DNA from: Deinococcus aestuarii
Lineage (GTDB): Bacteria; Deinococcota; Deinococci; Deinococcales; Deinococcaceae
Reading direction: 5' to 3'
Length of the DNA stretch: 64,000 nucleotides
NCBI RefSeq assembly: GCF_018863415.1
Contig: NZ_JAHKSN010000003.1
Coordinates: 186,001 to 250,000, forward strand
Positions within the stretch are counted from its first letter, which is position 1, and each line of letters opens with the position of its first letter. A program made the translations under genes and the position numbers. Positions 36,467 to 45,241 of the stretch are shown here, piece by piece. The notes beneath the pieces were generated by a model. That model saw only the letters and a program-made list of their open reading frames with translations. It searched no databases and was not told the DNA's origin.

Positions 36467-37336
36467 CTAGAGCGTCGGCCGGGGCGGCGCGGCCTGCCCG
36501 ATCAGCCGGTAGTACGAGTTGGGGCGCCGACTCTGGACCAGGGCCCGCACGGGGGGCAGCATGTGCCAGCGCAGCGGCAGGTGGTCCACGACGAACCCCA
36601 TCGCCCGCTTGAACTGCATGACCCGGGGGGCCTCGGGGGTCTCCAGCCCGCTCACGTAGGTGTGGACGCCCGGGGTGCGGCGGGCCAGCATGACGAATTC
36701 GAAATTCAGCAGGGTGGCGATGTTGCTGGGCACCGCCCACGCGGCGGAGTAGCTGTCCTGAGCGTACGCCACCCCGTCCACGACGTACCCGTCGATGTAG
36801 CCCCCCAGCCGCCCGTCGATCAGCCCCGCGAGCACGCACCAGTGCCGTCCCCGGTCGTATCGCCGCAGGCCGCTCAGGTACGCCTCCCGGGAGGGCGGGG
36901 CGCGGTGCCCGGTGCGGGTGAGGGTGTCGGTGACGACCGCGTGGCCCTCCTCGGCGAGCCGCTCCGAGCCCGTGAGCTGCACCACGCGCACCTGCTGGCG
37001 GGCCCCCCGCAGGTAGTTGCGCCGCCGCCGCTGAAGGCTGACCTCGTCGTAGCGGGCCAGGTCGGGCGGGCGAACGACGGGCAGGGTGCCGTTGGCGGCG
37101 CCCGCGTCCTCGGGGCGCAGCACCGCCCGGTGGCCCCAGGACCAGCGCGGCGCCGCCCGCGCCTCGTCCAGACTCAGGCGGCGGAGCAGATGCACGGGCT
37201 GGTAAAAGCCCGGCGCGCCCATCCGCACCCAGGCCACCCCGCCCTGGAACACCACCCGCGCGCCCTCGGCCCGGCGGGCAGCGGCGAGTTCGGCCTCCGT
37301 GACGGGGACGAATGCGGCCTCGGCCAACTCTCTCAT
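36467..37336 (-). CDS. GNAT-fold protein of the polysaccharide operon, copy 2
   Basis: A 289-residue tandem paralogue of the following gene, 55 bases apart; most positions agree by eye and the differences are scattered. The same blocks occur (GVAWVRMGAPGFYQPVHLL, GHRAVLRPEDAGAANGTLP, WAVPSNIATLLNFEFVMLAR, KRAMGFVVDHLPLRWHMLPP). The start is an ATG behind GAGGAGGAACG. It lies directly downstream of the DegT aminotransferase gene, which makes an N-acyltransferase acting on the new amino group the natural guess. No acyl-CoA signature was confidently assigned, so the function remains inferred. Confidence 0.8.
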   Translation of the reverse strand: MRELAEAAFVPVTEAELAAARRAEGARVVFQGGVAWVRMGAPGFYQPVHLLRRLSLDEARAAPRWSWGHRAVLRPEDAGAANGTLPVVRPPDLARYDEVSLQRRRRNYLRGARQQVRVVQLTGSERLAEEGHAVVTDTLTRTGHRAPPSREAYLSGLRRYDRGRHWCVLAGLIDGRLGGYIDGYVVDGVAYAQDSYSAAWAVPSNIATLLNFEFVMLARRTPGVHTYVSGLETPEAPRVMQFKRAMGFVVDHLPLRWHMLPPVRALVQSRRPNSYYRLIGQAAPPRPTL

Positions 37337-37390
37337 CGTTCCTCCTCATGGGCCGGGGCTCCTGGCGGCCCGGCGATTGGCGACGGCGGC

Positions 37391-38587
37391 CTAGCGGCTG
37401 GCCTCCCGCACGACGCCCTCCACCACGTCGGCGACCTGCTCCAGGTCCTCCGGCGTGAGGGTCGGGTGCACGGGGAACATCAGGGAGGTCTCGCCGAGGT
37501 CCCGGGCGACGGGGAGGCGGGTGCGCGGACCCAGCCCGGCCCGCACGAAGGCCTGTTCGAGGTAGATCTCCGAACACGACCCGCTGAAGCACGGCACCCC
37601 GCGCGCCGTGACCTCGGTCATGAGGCGGTCGCGCGACCAGCCCCCTTGCAGGCGATCCGGGCGCACGTAGGCGTAGAACTTGTACTGCGCGTGCTCCATC
37701 CCGGCGGGGACCTCGGGCACGCGCAGGGCGTCCAGGGCCCGGAAACGCCGCGCGAGCACCGCCGCGTTCTCCCGGCGCCGCCGCGACCACTCGGGCAGCT
37801 TGCGCAGTTGCAGGCGACCGATGGCGGCCTGCACCTCCAGCATCCGCCAGTTGGTGCCGAACGACTCGTGCAGCCAGCGGAAGCCCGGCGGGTGCTCGCG
37901 CTCGTACACCGCCGCATAGCTCTTGCCGTGGTCCTTAAACGCCCACGCCTTTTTCCACACGTCCTCGTCGTTCGTGACGATCAGGCCGCCCTCGCCGCCC
38001 GTCGTGATGATCTTGTCCTGGCAGAACGAAAAGCAGCCCACGTCGCCGAAGGTGCCCACCGGGCGGCCCCGGTAGGTCGCCCCGTGCGCCTGGGCGCAGT
38101 CCTCGATCACGAACAGCCCGTGCTCGCGCGCCAGGTCGAGGATCGGGCCCATCTCGCAGGGCCAGCCCGCGAGGTGCACGGCGATGATCGCCCGGGTGCG
38201 CGGCGTGATCACCCGCGCGACGGTCTCGGCGGTCAGGTTGCCGCTGTCCGGGTCCACGTCGGCGAGGACGGGCACGGCGCCGCGCATCACCGCCGCGCTC
38301 GCCGAGGCGATAAAGGTGCGCGGCGTCGTGACCACCTCGTCCCCCGCGCCCACCCCGAGGGCGTACAGCGCCAGTTCGAGCGCCACCGTCCCGTTGTGCA
38401 GCGCGACCGCGTGGCGCATCCCCAGCGCCCCGGCGTACTCCCGCTCGAACTCCCGGCCCTCGGTGCCGGTCCAGTAGTTCACCCGGCCGGAGGCGAGCAC
38501 CCGCGTCACCGCCTGGGTCTCGTCTTCCCCGAAGGAGGGCCACGGGGCGAACGGCCGCTCGGTCCTGTTCCTGGTGCTGGCTGTCAT
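37391..38587 (-). CDS. DegT/DnrJ/EryC1/StrS-type sugar aminotransferase
   Basis: A 398-residue PLP enzyme of the sugar aminotransferase family that converts a keto-sugar nucleotide to the amino sugar using glutamate or glutamine. The Schiff-base lysine is Lys192 in GCFSFCQDKIITTGGEGG. Other hallmarks are LHNGTVALELALYALGVG, PRTFIASASAAV, VIEDCAQAHGATYRG and NWRMLEVQAAIGRLQL. Its likely substrate is a 4-keto sugar made by the 4,6-dehydratase of the plus-strand operon at 55532, as in bacillosamine-type pathways. Two GNAT-fold genes follow it. Confidence 0.93.
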   Translation of the reverse strand: MTASTRNRTERPFAPWPSFGEDETQAVTRVLASGRVNYWTGTEGREFEREYAGALGMRHAVALHNGTVALELALYALGVGAGDEVVTTPRTFIASASAAVMRGAVPVLADVDPDSGNLTAETVARVITPRTRAIIAVHLAGWPCEMGPILDLAREHGLFVIEDCAQAHGATYRGRPVGTFGDVGCFSFCQDKIITTGGEGGLIVTNDEDVWKKAWAFKDHGKSYAAVYEREHPPGFRWLHESFGTNWRMLEVQAAIGRLQLRKLPEWSRRRRENAAVLARRFRALDALRVPEVPAGMEHAQYKFYAYVRPDRLQGGWSRDRLMTEVTARGVPCFSGSCSEIYLEQAFVRAGLGPRTRLPVARDLGETSLMFPVHPTLTPEDLEQVADVVEGVVREASR

Positions 38588-38632
38588 AAGACCTCCCCTC
38601 GTCTTTCCCTGCGACCCTTCCGACCCTGCCGC

Positions 38633-39685
38633 TCACAGGGAGACGGACGGCCGGACCGGGCGGCGGTAGCCCGGAAAGAACCCCGCGCCCCCGCTCGGTA
38701 CCCCCCGGCGCTCACACAGGGCGCGGTACCGCGGCCCGTCCACCACCCATTTCCACAGCCGAAAGACGTGAAACCGCTTGGAAAAGCCCGCCTTGAAATG
38801 GAAGAGCGAGTCCTCCTCTCCGCCCAGGCCGCCGCCGAGATGAAACACCCCGGCCCGGCGTTCCCCCGCCCACAGCCGCACCGTGTCGAACAGCAGCTTC
38901 GTGGGCGCCAGCCTCAGGAACTCACAGCGGGTGCCGCCGAGGTGGTACTGAACGATGCCCCGCGAGCGGGTAAAGATTCCGGCGCAGATCATCCGCCCCT
39001 CCAGAAAGCAGCCGAACAGGTGGGCCTCGTAGTCCCCGGCCCCGAACAGGCGGTCGAAGTAGCGCCGGTCGAAGAAGTAGCCCGGGCCCGCCCCGACCCG
39101 CCGCATGGTGTCGTGGTAGATCTCCATGAAGTCGTCGGTGAACCCCCCGGGCGAGATCTCGCGGCACTCCACCCCCGCCCGCCTCAGGCGGTTGATGCCC
39201 GTCCGGTGGTTTTCCCGGTAGAGCGAGCGCTGCCGCTCCGGGGACGTGGACAGGTCGATGGAGACCGTCCGGCCCACGTCATGGACCTCGCCCAGCCCCG
39301 CGAGCACGTGGTGGTTGTTCAGCAGGGGATGGAGCCGCGAGAAGACGGCGACCACCCGCTGGTCGGTGAAGAAGTCCGTCAGGTCGGCGTGGAAGCGCGC
39401 GTGGTCCCGGTCCGTCAGGCGCTCGAAATTCGCCACCGGACCGGCGTAGCCGTACACCGAGGTCACGTCACGCCAGTCGGGGCGTCCCGCCCCCGGCGGG
39501 TCCACCGGGCGCAGGAGGACCGGCAGCAGGATGCGCGACTCGCCCTCCCCCGAGCACAGGAGGTAGCCCTGTTCGCCCTCCTGAAGCACGTTCTCGGTGT
39601 AATCGGCGGTGTGGTACACGTCGTACTCGACCGTGGAGAGCGCCGCTCTCCAGGCCGCCTTGTCGCTCAGGCCGATCACCTGCAT
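38633..39685 (-). CDS. FemAB/GNAT-type transferase
   Basis: A 350-residue protein with the FemAB-like, double-GNAT text common in polysaccharide loci: GYLLCSGEGESRILLPVLLR, VTSVYGYAGPVAN, YRENHRTGINRLRRAGVECR and ECFLEGRMICAGIFTRS-like strands, then FHLGGGLGGEEDSLFHFKAGFS near the C-terminus. Family members move acyl or aminoacyl groups from CoA or tRNA carriers to an amino group on a glycan. It lies between the formyltransferase and the aminotransferase genes, which suggests a role in decorating the amino sugar. There is no membrane segment or signal peptide. Confidence 0.83.
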   Translation of the reverse strand: MQVIGLSDKAAWRAALSTVEYDVYHTADYTENVLQEGEQGYLLCSGEGESRILLPVLLRPVDPPGAGRPDWRDVTSVYGYAGPVANFERLTDRDHARFHADLTDFFTDQRVVAVFSRLHPLLNNHHVLAGLGEVHDVGRTVSIDLSTSPERQRSLYRENHRTGINRLRRAGVECREISPGGFTDDFMEIYHDTMRRVGAGPGYFFDRRYFDRLFGAGDYEAHLFGCFLEGRMICAGIFTRSRGIVQYHLGGTRCEFLRLAPTKLLFDTVRLWAGERRAGVFHLGGGLGGEEDSLFHFKAGFSKRFHVFRLWKWVVDGPRYRALCERRGVPSGGAGFFPGYRRPVRPSVSL

Positions 39686-39735
39686 GGACCGTTCCTCAAC
39701 GCCCTTTCCGGGGCCGGGCGCCTGACCTGCCCATC

Positions 39736-40572
39736 CTACTTCGTCCCGGCCTTCGAGGCGCTGGGCTGGAGGGCGGGCCTGCGCCCGGCCCCCGCGCCCG
39801 CCCGCCCGGACGCGGCGGGAAGCTGGTAGGTCTGCCCGTCCTCCACCAGCGACTGCAAGATCGCGTCGTTCACGAGGGTGTACTTGACCCCGCCGATCTC
39901 GATGTAGGCCCCGGTGTAGGGGGGAAACCAGAAGGCGCGGACCTTGCGCCCCACGTCGTCACCCTCCTCCACCCGTTTCATCGCCTCCATCTGGGCCCGC
40001 GAGACGTACCGGCCACCCTCGTTGCTCTCGGAGGGGAGCAGGCCGAACCTCAGCACCCGCCTCATCACCTTTTTGTAGAGCGCGAGCATGAACGCCTGGC
40101 TCTTGGCCTCCAGGGTGAGGGCCGTCTCCTCCTCGGAGTCGATGCTGAAGGAAAACCGCTCGATGATCCGGCCCGTGTCGATGCCCCGGTCGATGTAGTG
40201 GGCGGTCACCGACCACGCGTCGAGGGCGTCGAGGATCGCCAGGTTGTACCCGGCCGTTCCCTTGTACTCGGGCAGCGGGGCGGGGTGAAAGTTGACGATC
40301 CCGGAGCGGGGGTGGCCCAGCAGCGGGGGCTTGATCTTTTTCCAGTAGACGAACGAGACGGCCACGTCGAGGTCCAGCAGGCCGTCCCCGATCAACCGGC
40401 AGACCTCCTCGAGGCTGAACAGCGGAAGGCCGAGCCCGGCGGCGACGGCGGCGGTGGGCGAGTTGGCAATGTGGGAGTCCGTGACCACCCCGACGACCTC
40501 GAAGCCGTTCGCCACCGACCACTCCAGGGCCCGCGCGGCGGCCGGTTTGCGGCCCATAAACAGCATCTTCAT
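39736..40572 (-). CDS. Formyltransferase-fold enzyme (sugar N-formyltransferase-like)
   Basis: A 278-residue member of the methionyl-tRNA/sugar-nucleotide formyltransferase family. The catalytic triad is intact: Asn94 and His96 in GIVNFHPAPLPEYKG, and Asp132 in RGIDTGRIIE. It lacks the C-terminal tRNA-binding domain of Fmt (the ending is a Pro/Ala/Arg-rich tail). Together with its place in a glycan operon, this points to N-formylation of an amino sugar nucleotide from 10-formyl-tetrahydrofolate. A small domain at about 205-250 (VRAFWFPPYTGAYIEIGGVKYT) is known from sugar formyltransferases. It overlaps the preceding phosphoglycosyl transferase gene by 4 bases. Confidence 0.9.
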   Translation of the reverse strand: MKMLFMGRKPAAARALEWSVANGFEVVGVVTDSHIANSPTAAVAAGLGLPLFSLEEVCRLIGDGLLDLDVAVSFVYWKKIKPPLLGHPRSGIVNFHPAPLPEYKGTAGYNLAILDALDAWSVTAHYIDRGIDTGRIIERFSFSIDSEEETALTLEAKSQAFMLALYKKVMRRVLRFGLLPSESNEGGRYVSRAQMEAMKRVEEGDDVGRKVRAFWFPPYTGAYIEIGGVKYTLVNDAILQSLVEDGQTYQLPAASGRAGAGAGRRPALQPSASKAGTK

Positions 40573-41174
40573 CGCTCACTCCCCCGGAAATACTCCATCG
40601 TGGCCTGCCCCTCCTGAGAGATGCCCTCGCGCCGCAGCACCTGGCGCACCGTCCGGCCCAGAATCCGGAGGTCGAGCCGCAGGCTGGGGTGATCGACGTA
40701 CCAGACGTCCAGCCGGAAGCGCTCCTCCCACGATATGGCGTTGCGGCCGTTGACCTGGGCCCAGCCGGTGAGGCCGGGTCGCACCTCGTGGCGGCGGGCC
40801 TGTTCGGGCGTGTAGCGGTCCAGGTATTCCATCAGCAGGGGACGCGGCCCCACCAGACTCATGTCCCCCCGCAAGACGTTGAACAGCTCGGGCAGCTCGT
40901 CGAGCGAGGTGGCCCGCAGGCGGCGCCCGAAGGCGGTGAGGCGCTCGCCGTCGGGCAGCGGGCGGCCCCCCGCGCCCGTGGCCTCGCGCATGGTGCGGAA
41001 CTTGTACAGGGTGAAGGGTCGGCCGTGCAGGCCGGGACGCCGCTGCCGGAAGAGGACGGGCGGGCCCAGGTGGCGGCGCACGAGCAGCGCCACGGCGGCC
41101 AGGACCGGGGAGAGCACGATCAGCCCCAGGGCCGAGCCCACGAGGTCGAACCCGCGCTTGAGCCGGGCCCTCAT
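40569..41174 (-). CDS. PglC-like initiating phosphoglycosyl transferase
   Basis: A 201-residue monotopic phosphoglycosyl transferase that links a sugar-1-phosphate from UDP-sugar to undecaprenyl phosphate and so starts the glycan unit. One re-entrant hydrophobic helix (about 6-30, FDLVGSALGLIVLSPVLAAV) is followed by the catalytic text LYKFRTM, SLDELPELFNVLRGDMSLVG, PRPLL and VRPGLTGWAQVNGRNAISWE. The C-terminus (SQEGQATMEYFRG) closely resembles that of PglC, the enzyme for diacetylbacillosamine, and the length is the short PglC type rather than the long WbaP type. ATGA overlaps lie on both sides of the gene. Confidence 0.93.
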   Translation of the reverse strand: MRARLKRGFDLVGSALGLIVLSPVLAAVALLVRRHLGPPVLFRQRRPGLHGRPFTLYKFRTMREATGAGGRPLPDGERLTAFGRRLRATSLDELPELFNVLRGDMSLVGPRPLLMEYLDRYTPEQARRHEVRPGLTGWAQVNGRNAISWEERFRLDVWYVDHPSLRLDLRILGRTVRQVLRREGISQEGQATMEYFRGSER

Positions 41175-42295
41175 GCCAGCTCGAAGGCCCGCAACATCTG
41201 GGCATTGACGAGGTGCACGTCGTAGCGTGCGCGCACGAGGTCGAGGCTGGCCTGTCCCATCCGCCCGGCGAGCGCGGGGTCCTCCAGGAAGCGCGCCATC
41301 GCCCCCGCGAGCGCCGCCGCGTCGCCGGGGGGCACCAGGAAGCCGTTGACGCCCTCCACCACGGTCTCGCGGCAGCCTGGCGTGTCGGAGGTGATGATCG
41401 CCCGGCCGGTCGCCATCGCCTCCAGGACGGTGCGCGGCACCCCCTCGCCGTACGCCGACGGGAGCACGAACACGTGGCACCCCGCCAGGTGCGGGCGTAC
41501 GTCGGCGGCTTCCCCGAGGTACTCCACGGCGCCCTCGGCTCGCCAGGCGTCGAGGGTGGCGCGGCCGATCCCCGAGGGGTTGGTGTCGAGCGGCCCCACC
41601 AGCACGAAGCGCGCCCGGTGCCTCCCCGCGAGCCGCCGGGCCGCCTCGACGTACTCGGGCACCCCCTTCGCCCGCAGGAGCCGCGCCACGAGCAGGAACG
41701 TCACGTCCCCCCCGGGCAGCGGGGCGGCGCGGTAGTGCGCGAGGTCCACCCCCGAGCCGTCCACCAGCCGGGCGCGTCCCGGGGCCACCACGCGGGCCGA
41801 GGTGAACAGGGCGCGGTCGTCGCGGTTCTGGAAGATGGTGGCCCGGTTGAGCCGCAGCGCCCCGCCGTACAGCCCCAGGATCAGCCGCCTGAGCAGCCGG
41901 GGGCGCCGACCCGGCGCGGTAAAGGCGTAGCCGAGGCCGGTCACCATCGAGTAGACGCGGCGCACCCCCGCCGCCCGCGCGGCGAAGGACCCGAAGATCA
42001 CCGGCTTGACCGTGTAGGCGAACACGAGGTCGGGGCGCTCCTGCCGGATCACCCGGTAGAGCCCCGCCGCCCCGCGCAGGTCCTGCCAGGGGTTGAGCCC
42101 GTTGCGCCGGAAGGGCACGGCGCGGTAGCGCACCCCCAGCCGCGCCAGCCCGTCCGCCGTGGCCGCGTCGCGCTCGGGCGCCACCGCCACGACCTCGTGG
42201 CCGCGCGCCACCAGCGTCCGCAGCAGGGGGCCCCGGAAGTTGAGGAGGGAGGGGGCGTACCCCGCGATCACCAGCACCTTCTCGGGGCCGCTCAT
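41171..42295 (-). CDS. Family 4 glycosyltransferase (PglA-like)
   Basis: A 374-residue GT-B glycosyltransferase. The N-terminal nucleotide fold starts VLVIAGYAPSLLNFRGPLLR, followed by VFAYTVKPVIFGSFAARAAG. The C-terminal donor domain has FLLVARLLRAKGVPEYVEAA, FVLVGPLDTNPSG, the typical SAYGEGVPRTVLEAMATGRA with an EX7E-like acidic pair, and SDTPGCRETVVEGVNGFLV. It resembles enzymes that add the second sugar after PglC. The upstream gene's TGA and this ATG overlap as ATGA, and so does its own end with the PglC-like gene. It acts at the cytoplasmic face. Confidence 0.93.
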   Translation of the reverse strand: MSGPEKVLVIAGYAPSLLNFRGPLLRTLVARGHEVVAVAPERDAATADGLARLGVRYRAVPFRRNGLNPWQDLRGAAGLYRVIRQERPDLVFAYTVKPVIFGSFAARAAGVRRVYSMVTGLGYAFTAPGRRPRLLRRLILGLYGGALRLNRATIFQNRDDRALFTSARVVAPGRARLVDGSGVDLAHYRAAPLPGGDVTFLLVARLLRAKGVPEYVEAARRLAGRHRARFVLVGPLDTNPSGIGRATLDAWRAEGAVEYLGEAADVRPHLAGCHVFVLPSAYGEGVPRTVLEAMATGRAIITSDTPGCRETVVEGVNGFLVPPGDAAALAGAMARFLEDPALAGRMGQASLDLVRARYDVHLVNAQMLRAFELA

Positions 42296-43326
42296 GGCGC
42301 CCGGCCCCCCGCCAGCGCGGGCACCCCGTAGAACTCGCGGTACCACTCGACGAAGCGGCCGATCCCGACCGCCAGCGGCGTGGCGGGCTGGACCCCGAGG
42401 TCGCGCACGAGGTGCTCCACGTCGGCGAAGGTGGCGGGCACGTCGCCGGGCTGCATGGGGAGGAGCCGCAGGCTCGCGCGCAGGCCAAGCGCGCGCTCCA
42501 GGGTGGCGATCAGGTCGGTCAGCTCGACGGGCTGATGGTTGCCCACGTTGTACAGGCGGTAGGGCGCCCGGCTGGTGGCGGGGTCCGGGTGCTCGCCCGA
42601 CCACGCGGGGTCCGGCGCGGCGGGCCGGCGGGCGACCCGCGCGACCCCCTCCACCACGTCGTCGATGTAGGTGAAGTCCCGGCGCATCCGCCCGTGGTTG
42701 TACACGTCGATGGGCTCGTCCGCCAGGATCGCGCGGGTGAACTTGAACAGCGCCATGTCGGGACGCCCCCAGGGCCCGTACACCGTGAAAAAGCGCAGGC
42801 CGGTCGTGGGCAGGCCGTAGAGGTGGCTGTAGGCGTGCGCCATCAGCTCGTTCGCCCGCTTGGTGGCGGCGTACAGGCTCAGCGGATGATCGGCCGGGTC
42901 CCCCACCGAGTACGGCATCCGGGTGTTCGCCCCGTACACCGAACTCGACGAGGCATACACGAGGTGCTCCACCCCGGCGTGGCGGCAGCCCTCCAGCACG
43001 TTGAGAAACCCGGTGAGGTTGCTGTCCGCGTACGCGTGCGGGTGCTCGACCGAGTGCCGCACGCCCGCCTGCGCGGCGAGATGCACCACCACGGCGGGGC
43101 GCTCGGCCCCGAACAGCTCGGCCATCCCCCGCCGGTCCTCCAGGTCGAGGCGCACCTCCAGGAAGTTCGGGAACGCCCTGAGGAGATGCAGCCGCGCCTC
43201 CTTGAGGGCCACCGCGTAGTCGGGGTTGAGGTTGTCGAGCCCGATCACCTCGTCGCCGCCCTCCAGGCAGCGCCGGGCGAGGTGCGAGCCGATGAAGCCC
43301 GCCGAGCCGGTGATCAGCATCTTCAT
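42292..43326 (-). CDS. NAD-dependent sugar-nucleotide epimerase (UDP-glucuronate 4-epimerase-like)
   Basis: A 344-residue extended SDR. GSAGFIGSH is at residues 7-15, Ser127 in YASSSSVYG, and Tyr152/Lys156 in YAATKRANE. The phrases RFFTVYGPWGRPDMALFKFT and FTYIDDVVEGV are characteristic of UDP-glucuronate 4-epimerases. That fits the UDP-glucose dehydrogenase at the head of the operon: UDP-glucose to UDP-glucuronate to UDP-galacturonate. The exact sugar is inferred. The ATG has GGAGACCTCC-type purines upstream; 45 bases separate it from the asparagine synthase gene. Confidence 0.93.
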   Translation of the reverse strand: MKMLITGSAGFIGSHLARRCLEGGDEVIGLDNLNPDYAVALKEARLHLLRAFPNFLEVRLDLEDRRGMAELFGAERPAVVVHLAAQAGVRHSVEHPHAYADSNLTGFLNVLEGCRHAGVEHLVYASSSSVYGANTRMPYSVGDPADHPLSLYAATKRANELMAHAYSHLYGLPTTGLRFFTVYGPWGRPDMALFKFTRAILADEPIDVYNHGRMRRDFTYIDDVVEGVARVARRPAAPDPAWSGEHPDPATSRAPYRLYNVGNHQPVELTDLIATLERALGLRASLRLLPMQPGDVPATFADVEHLVRDLGVQPATPLAVGIGRFVEWYREFYGVPALAGGRAP

Positions 43327-43371
43327 GGAGACCTCCAGGCGAGGGAGACGCGGGGCGCGGGCCGGGCGGGG

Positions 43372-45240
43372 TCAGGCATCGTGCTCCCGCAGCCACAGCT
43401 CCAGCGTCAGCAGGGCGTAGACCACCGCCGACCAGTGGCGGTCGGCCATCACCCGACGGGCGAGCAGGGCGTCCACGAACGCGGGGTCGAGCCACCCGCG
43501 CACCCGCGCGTCCGGGGCGCCGAGCGTGTCGTGCAGCAGCGGGCGCAGGTCCTCGCGCAGCCAGCGCTCGACCGGAATCTCGAAGCCGCGCTTGGCCCCG
43601 CGCACCACCTCGTCAGGCAGCCGCCCCCGGTAGGCGTCGCGCAAGACGGCCTTGGGGGTGGCGCCCCGCACCCGGTACCCCCCCGGCAGGCGGGCCGCGT
43701 ACTCGGCGACCCGGTGGTCGAGGAGGGGCGAGCGCGCCTCCAGCGAGTGCGCCATCGTGGCGATGTCCATCTTCACGAGCAGGTCGGAGAGCAGGTTGAG
43801 GCGCACGTCGGCGTCGAGCTGGCGGTCGAGGGGGGGCAGCCGGGGGTCGAGCAGCGACTCGATGCGGTCCTCGGTGGGCAGGCCGGGGGCGCGGCGCCAC
43901 AGAGAGCGCTTGTCGGCCTCCTGCAACAGGTCGTTCGTCCAGGTCAGGTACCGCGCGCCGGGAGGTTGCCCCAGGCCCCGCGCGAACCGGGCGCCGAAGC
44001 CCCTCGCCGAGCGGCGTCCGGCGCCCCGGCCCAGCACCCGCGCCGCCGCCCCCACGGCCCACCCCGGCAGCAGCTCGAAGGGCGCGGCCCGGCGCGCGGC
44101 GACGTAGCGGCGGTAGCCGCCGAAGGCCTCGTCCCCGCCGTCCCCGTTGAGCACCACCGTCACGTGCTCGCGGGCCAGCCGGGCGATCTCCAGGCTGGGA
44201 ATCGCGCTCGCGTCGGCAAACGGCTGGTCGTAGTGCCGCACGAGCCGCTGGAGGCCGTCGAGCGAGGACACCTCCAGCGGCAGGACCCGGTGGCGCACCC
44301 CCAGGTGGCGGGCCGTGCGCCGGGCCACGGGGGACTCGTCGAACTGCGGGTCGTCCACCGCGACCGTAAAGGTCTCGAGCTCCGCGCCTAGGACCCGGGC
44401 CGCCTCATAGGCCACGACCGCGCTGTCCACACCGCCCGACAAGAAGACGCCCAGCGGCACGTCCGAGCGCAGGCGCAGCCGCACCGCCTCGGCCACGAGG
44501 TCGCGCACCCGCGCCTGCGCCCGCGCGTAGCTGGCCCGGTCTTTGGGCAGGTACTCCAGATTCCAGTAGGTCCGCACCTCGTGGCCGTCCTCGCCGATGG
44601 AGGCCCAGCTTCCCGGGGGCAGGGCGTACACCCCGCGGTAGATCGTGGACGGCTGCGGCACGACGCCCAGCGACAGGTAGTCGTAGACGGCCTGCTCGTT
44701 CAGGGTCAGCTCTTCGCCGCAGGCGCGCGCCAGCACCCGCAGCGCCTTGAGTTCGGAGGCGAACAGCCAGCCGCCCGACGCCGCGCGCATGTAGTAGAGC
44801 GGCTTTTTCCCGAAGCGGTCGCGCGCGAGCAGCAGCCGGTGGGTGCGCGCGTCGTGCAGGGCGAAGGCGAACATGCCCCGCAGCTCGTGGACGAGCTCGA
44901 CCCCCCGTTCCTCGTAGAGGTGGACGAGCACCTCGGTGTCCGAGGTCGTGCGGAAGTGGTGGTGGCGGGCCCGGAGCCCGGCGGCCAGCTCCCGGTAGTT
45001 GTAGATCTCGCCGTTGAAGACCACGGCGACGCTGCGGTCCTCGTTGTAGATGGGCTGCTGGCCGCCCTCGAGGTCGATGACCGACAGCCGCCGCATTCCC
45101 AGCACGACGTGCGGCTGCCGGTAGAGCCCCTCCCCGTCCGGGCCGCGGTGGCGCAGGGCGTTCAGGGCGAGACAGACCGGACGGTCCGCCAGGGGCGACT
45201 CCGCCGTTCTGGGCTGCCAGACTCCGGCGACGCCGCACAT
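43372..45240 (-). CDS. asnB: Asparagine synthase-like glutamine amidotransferase
   Basis: A 622-residue AsnB-type enzyme. The N-terminal class II glutaminase starts at Cys2 (MCGVAGVW), with LRHRGPDGEG and NGEIYNYREL. The ATP-pyrophosphatase domain has SGGVDS at 268-273 and NGDGGDEAFGGYRRY. All key residues are present. In glycan operons such paralogues are thought to amidate uronic acid carboxylates, or to be dedicated asparagine synthases. Because the operon makes a uronate (ugd and epimerase), amidation of the uronic acid is a reasonable guess. It follows the upstream glycosyltransferase gene by one base. Confidence 0.93.
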   Translation of the reverse strand: MCGVAGVWQPRTAESPLADRPVCLALNALRHRGPDGEGLYRQPHVVLGMRRLSVIDLEGGQQPIYNEDRSVAVVFNGEIYNYRELAAGLRARHHHFRTTSDTEVLVHLYEERGVELVHELRGMFAFALHDARTHRLLLARDRFGKKPLYYMRAASGGWLFASELKALRVLARACGEELTLNEQAVYDYLSLGVVPQPSTIYRGVYALPPGSWASIGEDGHEVRTYWNLEYLPKDRASYARAQARVRDLVAEAVRLRLRSDVPLGVFLSGGVDSAVVAYEAARVLGAELETFTVAVDDPQFDESPVARRTARHLGVRHRVLPLEVSSLDGLQRLVRHYDQPFADASAIPSLEIARLAREHVTVVLNGDGGDEAFGGYRRYVAARRAAPFELLPGWAVGAAARVLGRGAGRRSARGFGARFARGLGQPPGARYLTWTNDLLQEADKRSLWRRAPGLPTEDRIESLLDPRLPPLDRQLDADVRLNLLSDLLVKMDIATMAHSLEARSPLLDHRVAEYAARLPGGYRVRGATPKAVLRDAYRGRLPDEVVRGAKRGFEIPVERWLREDLRPLLHDTLGAPDARVRGWLDPAFVDALLARRVMADRHWSAVVYALLTLELWLREHDA

Positions 45241-45241
45241 C

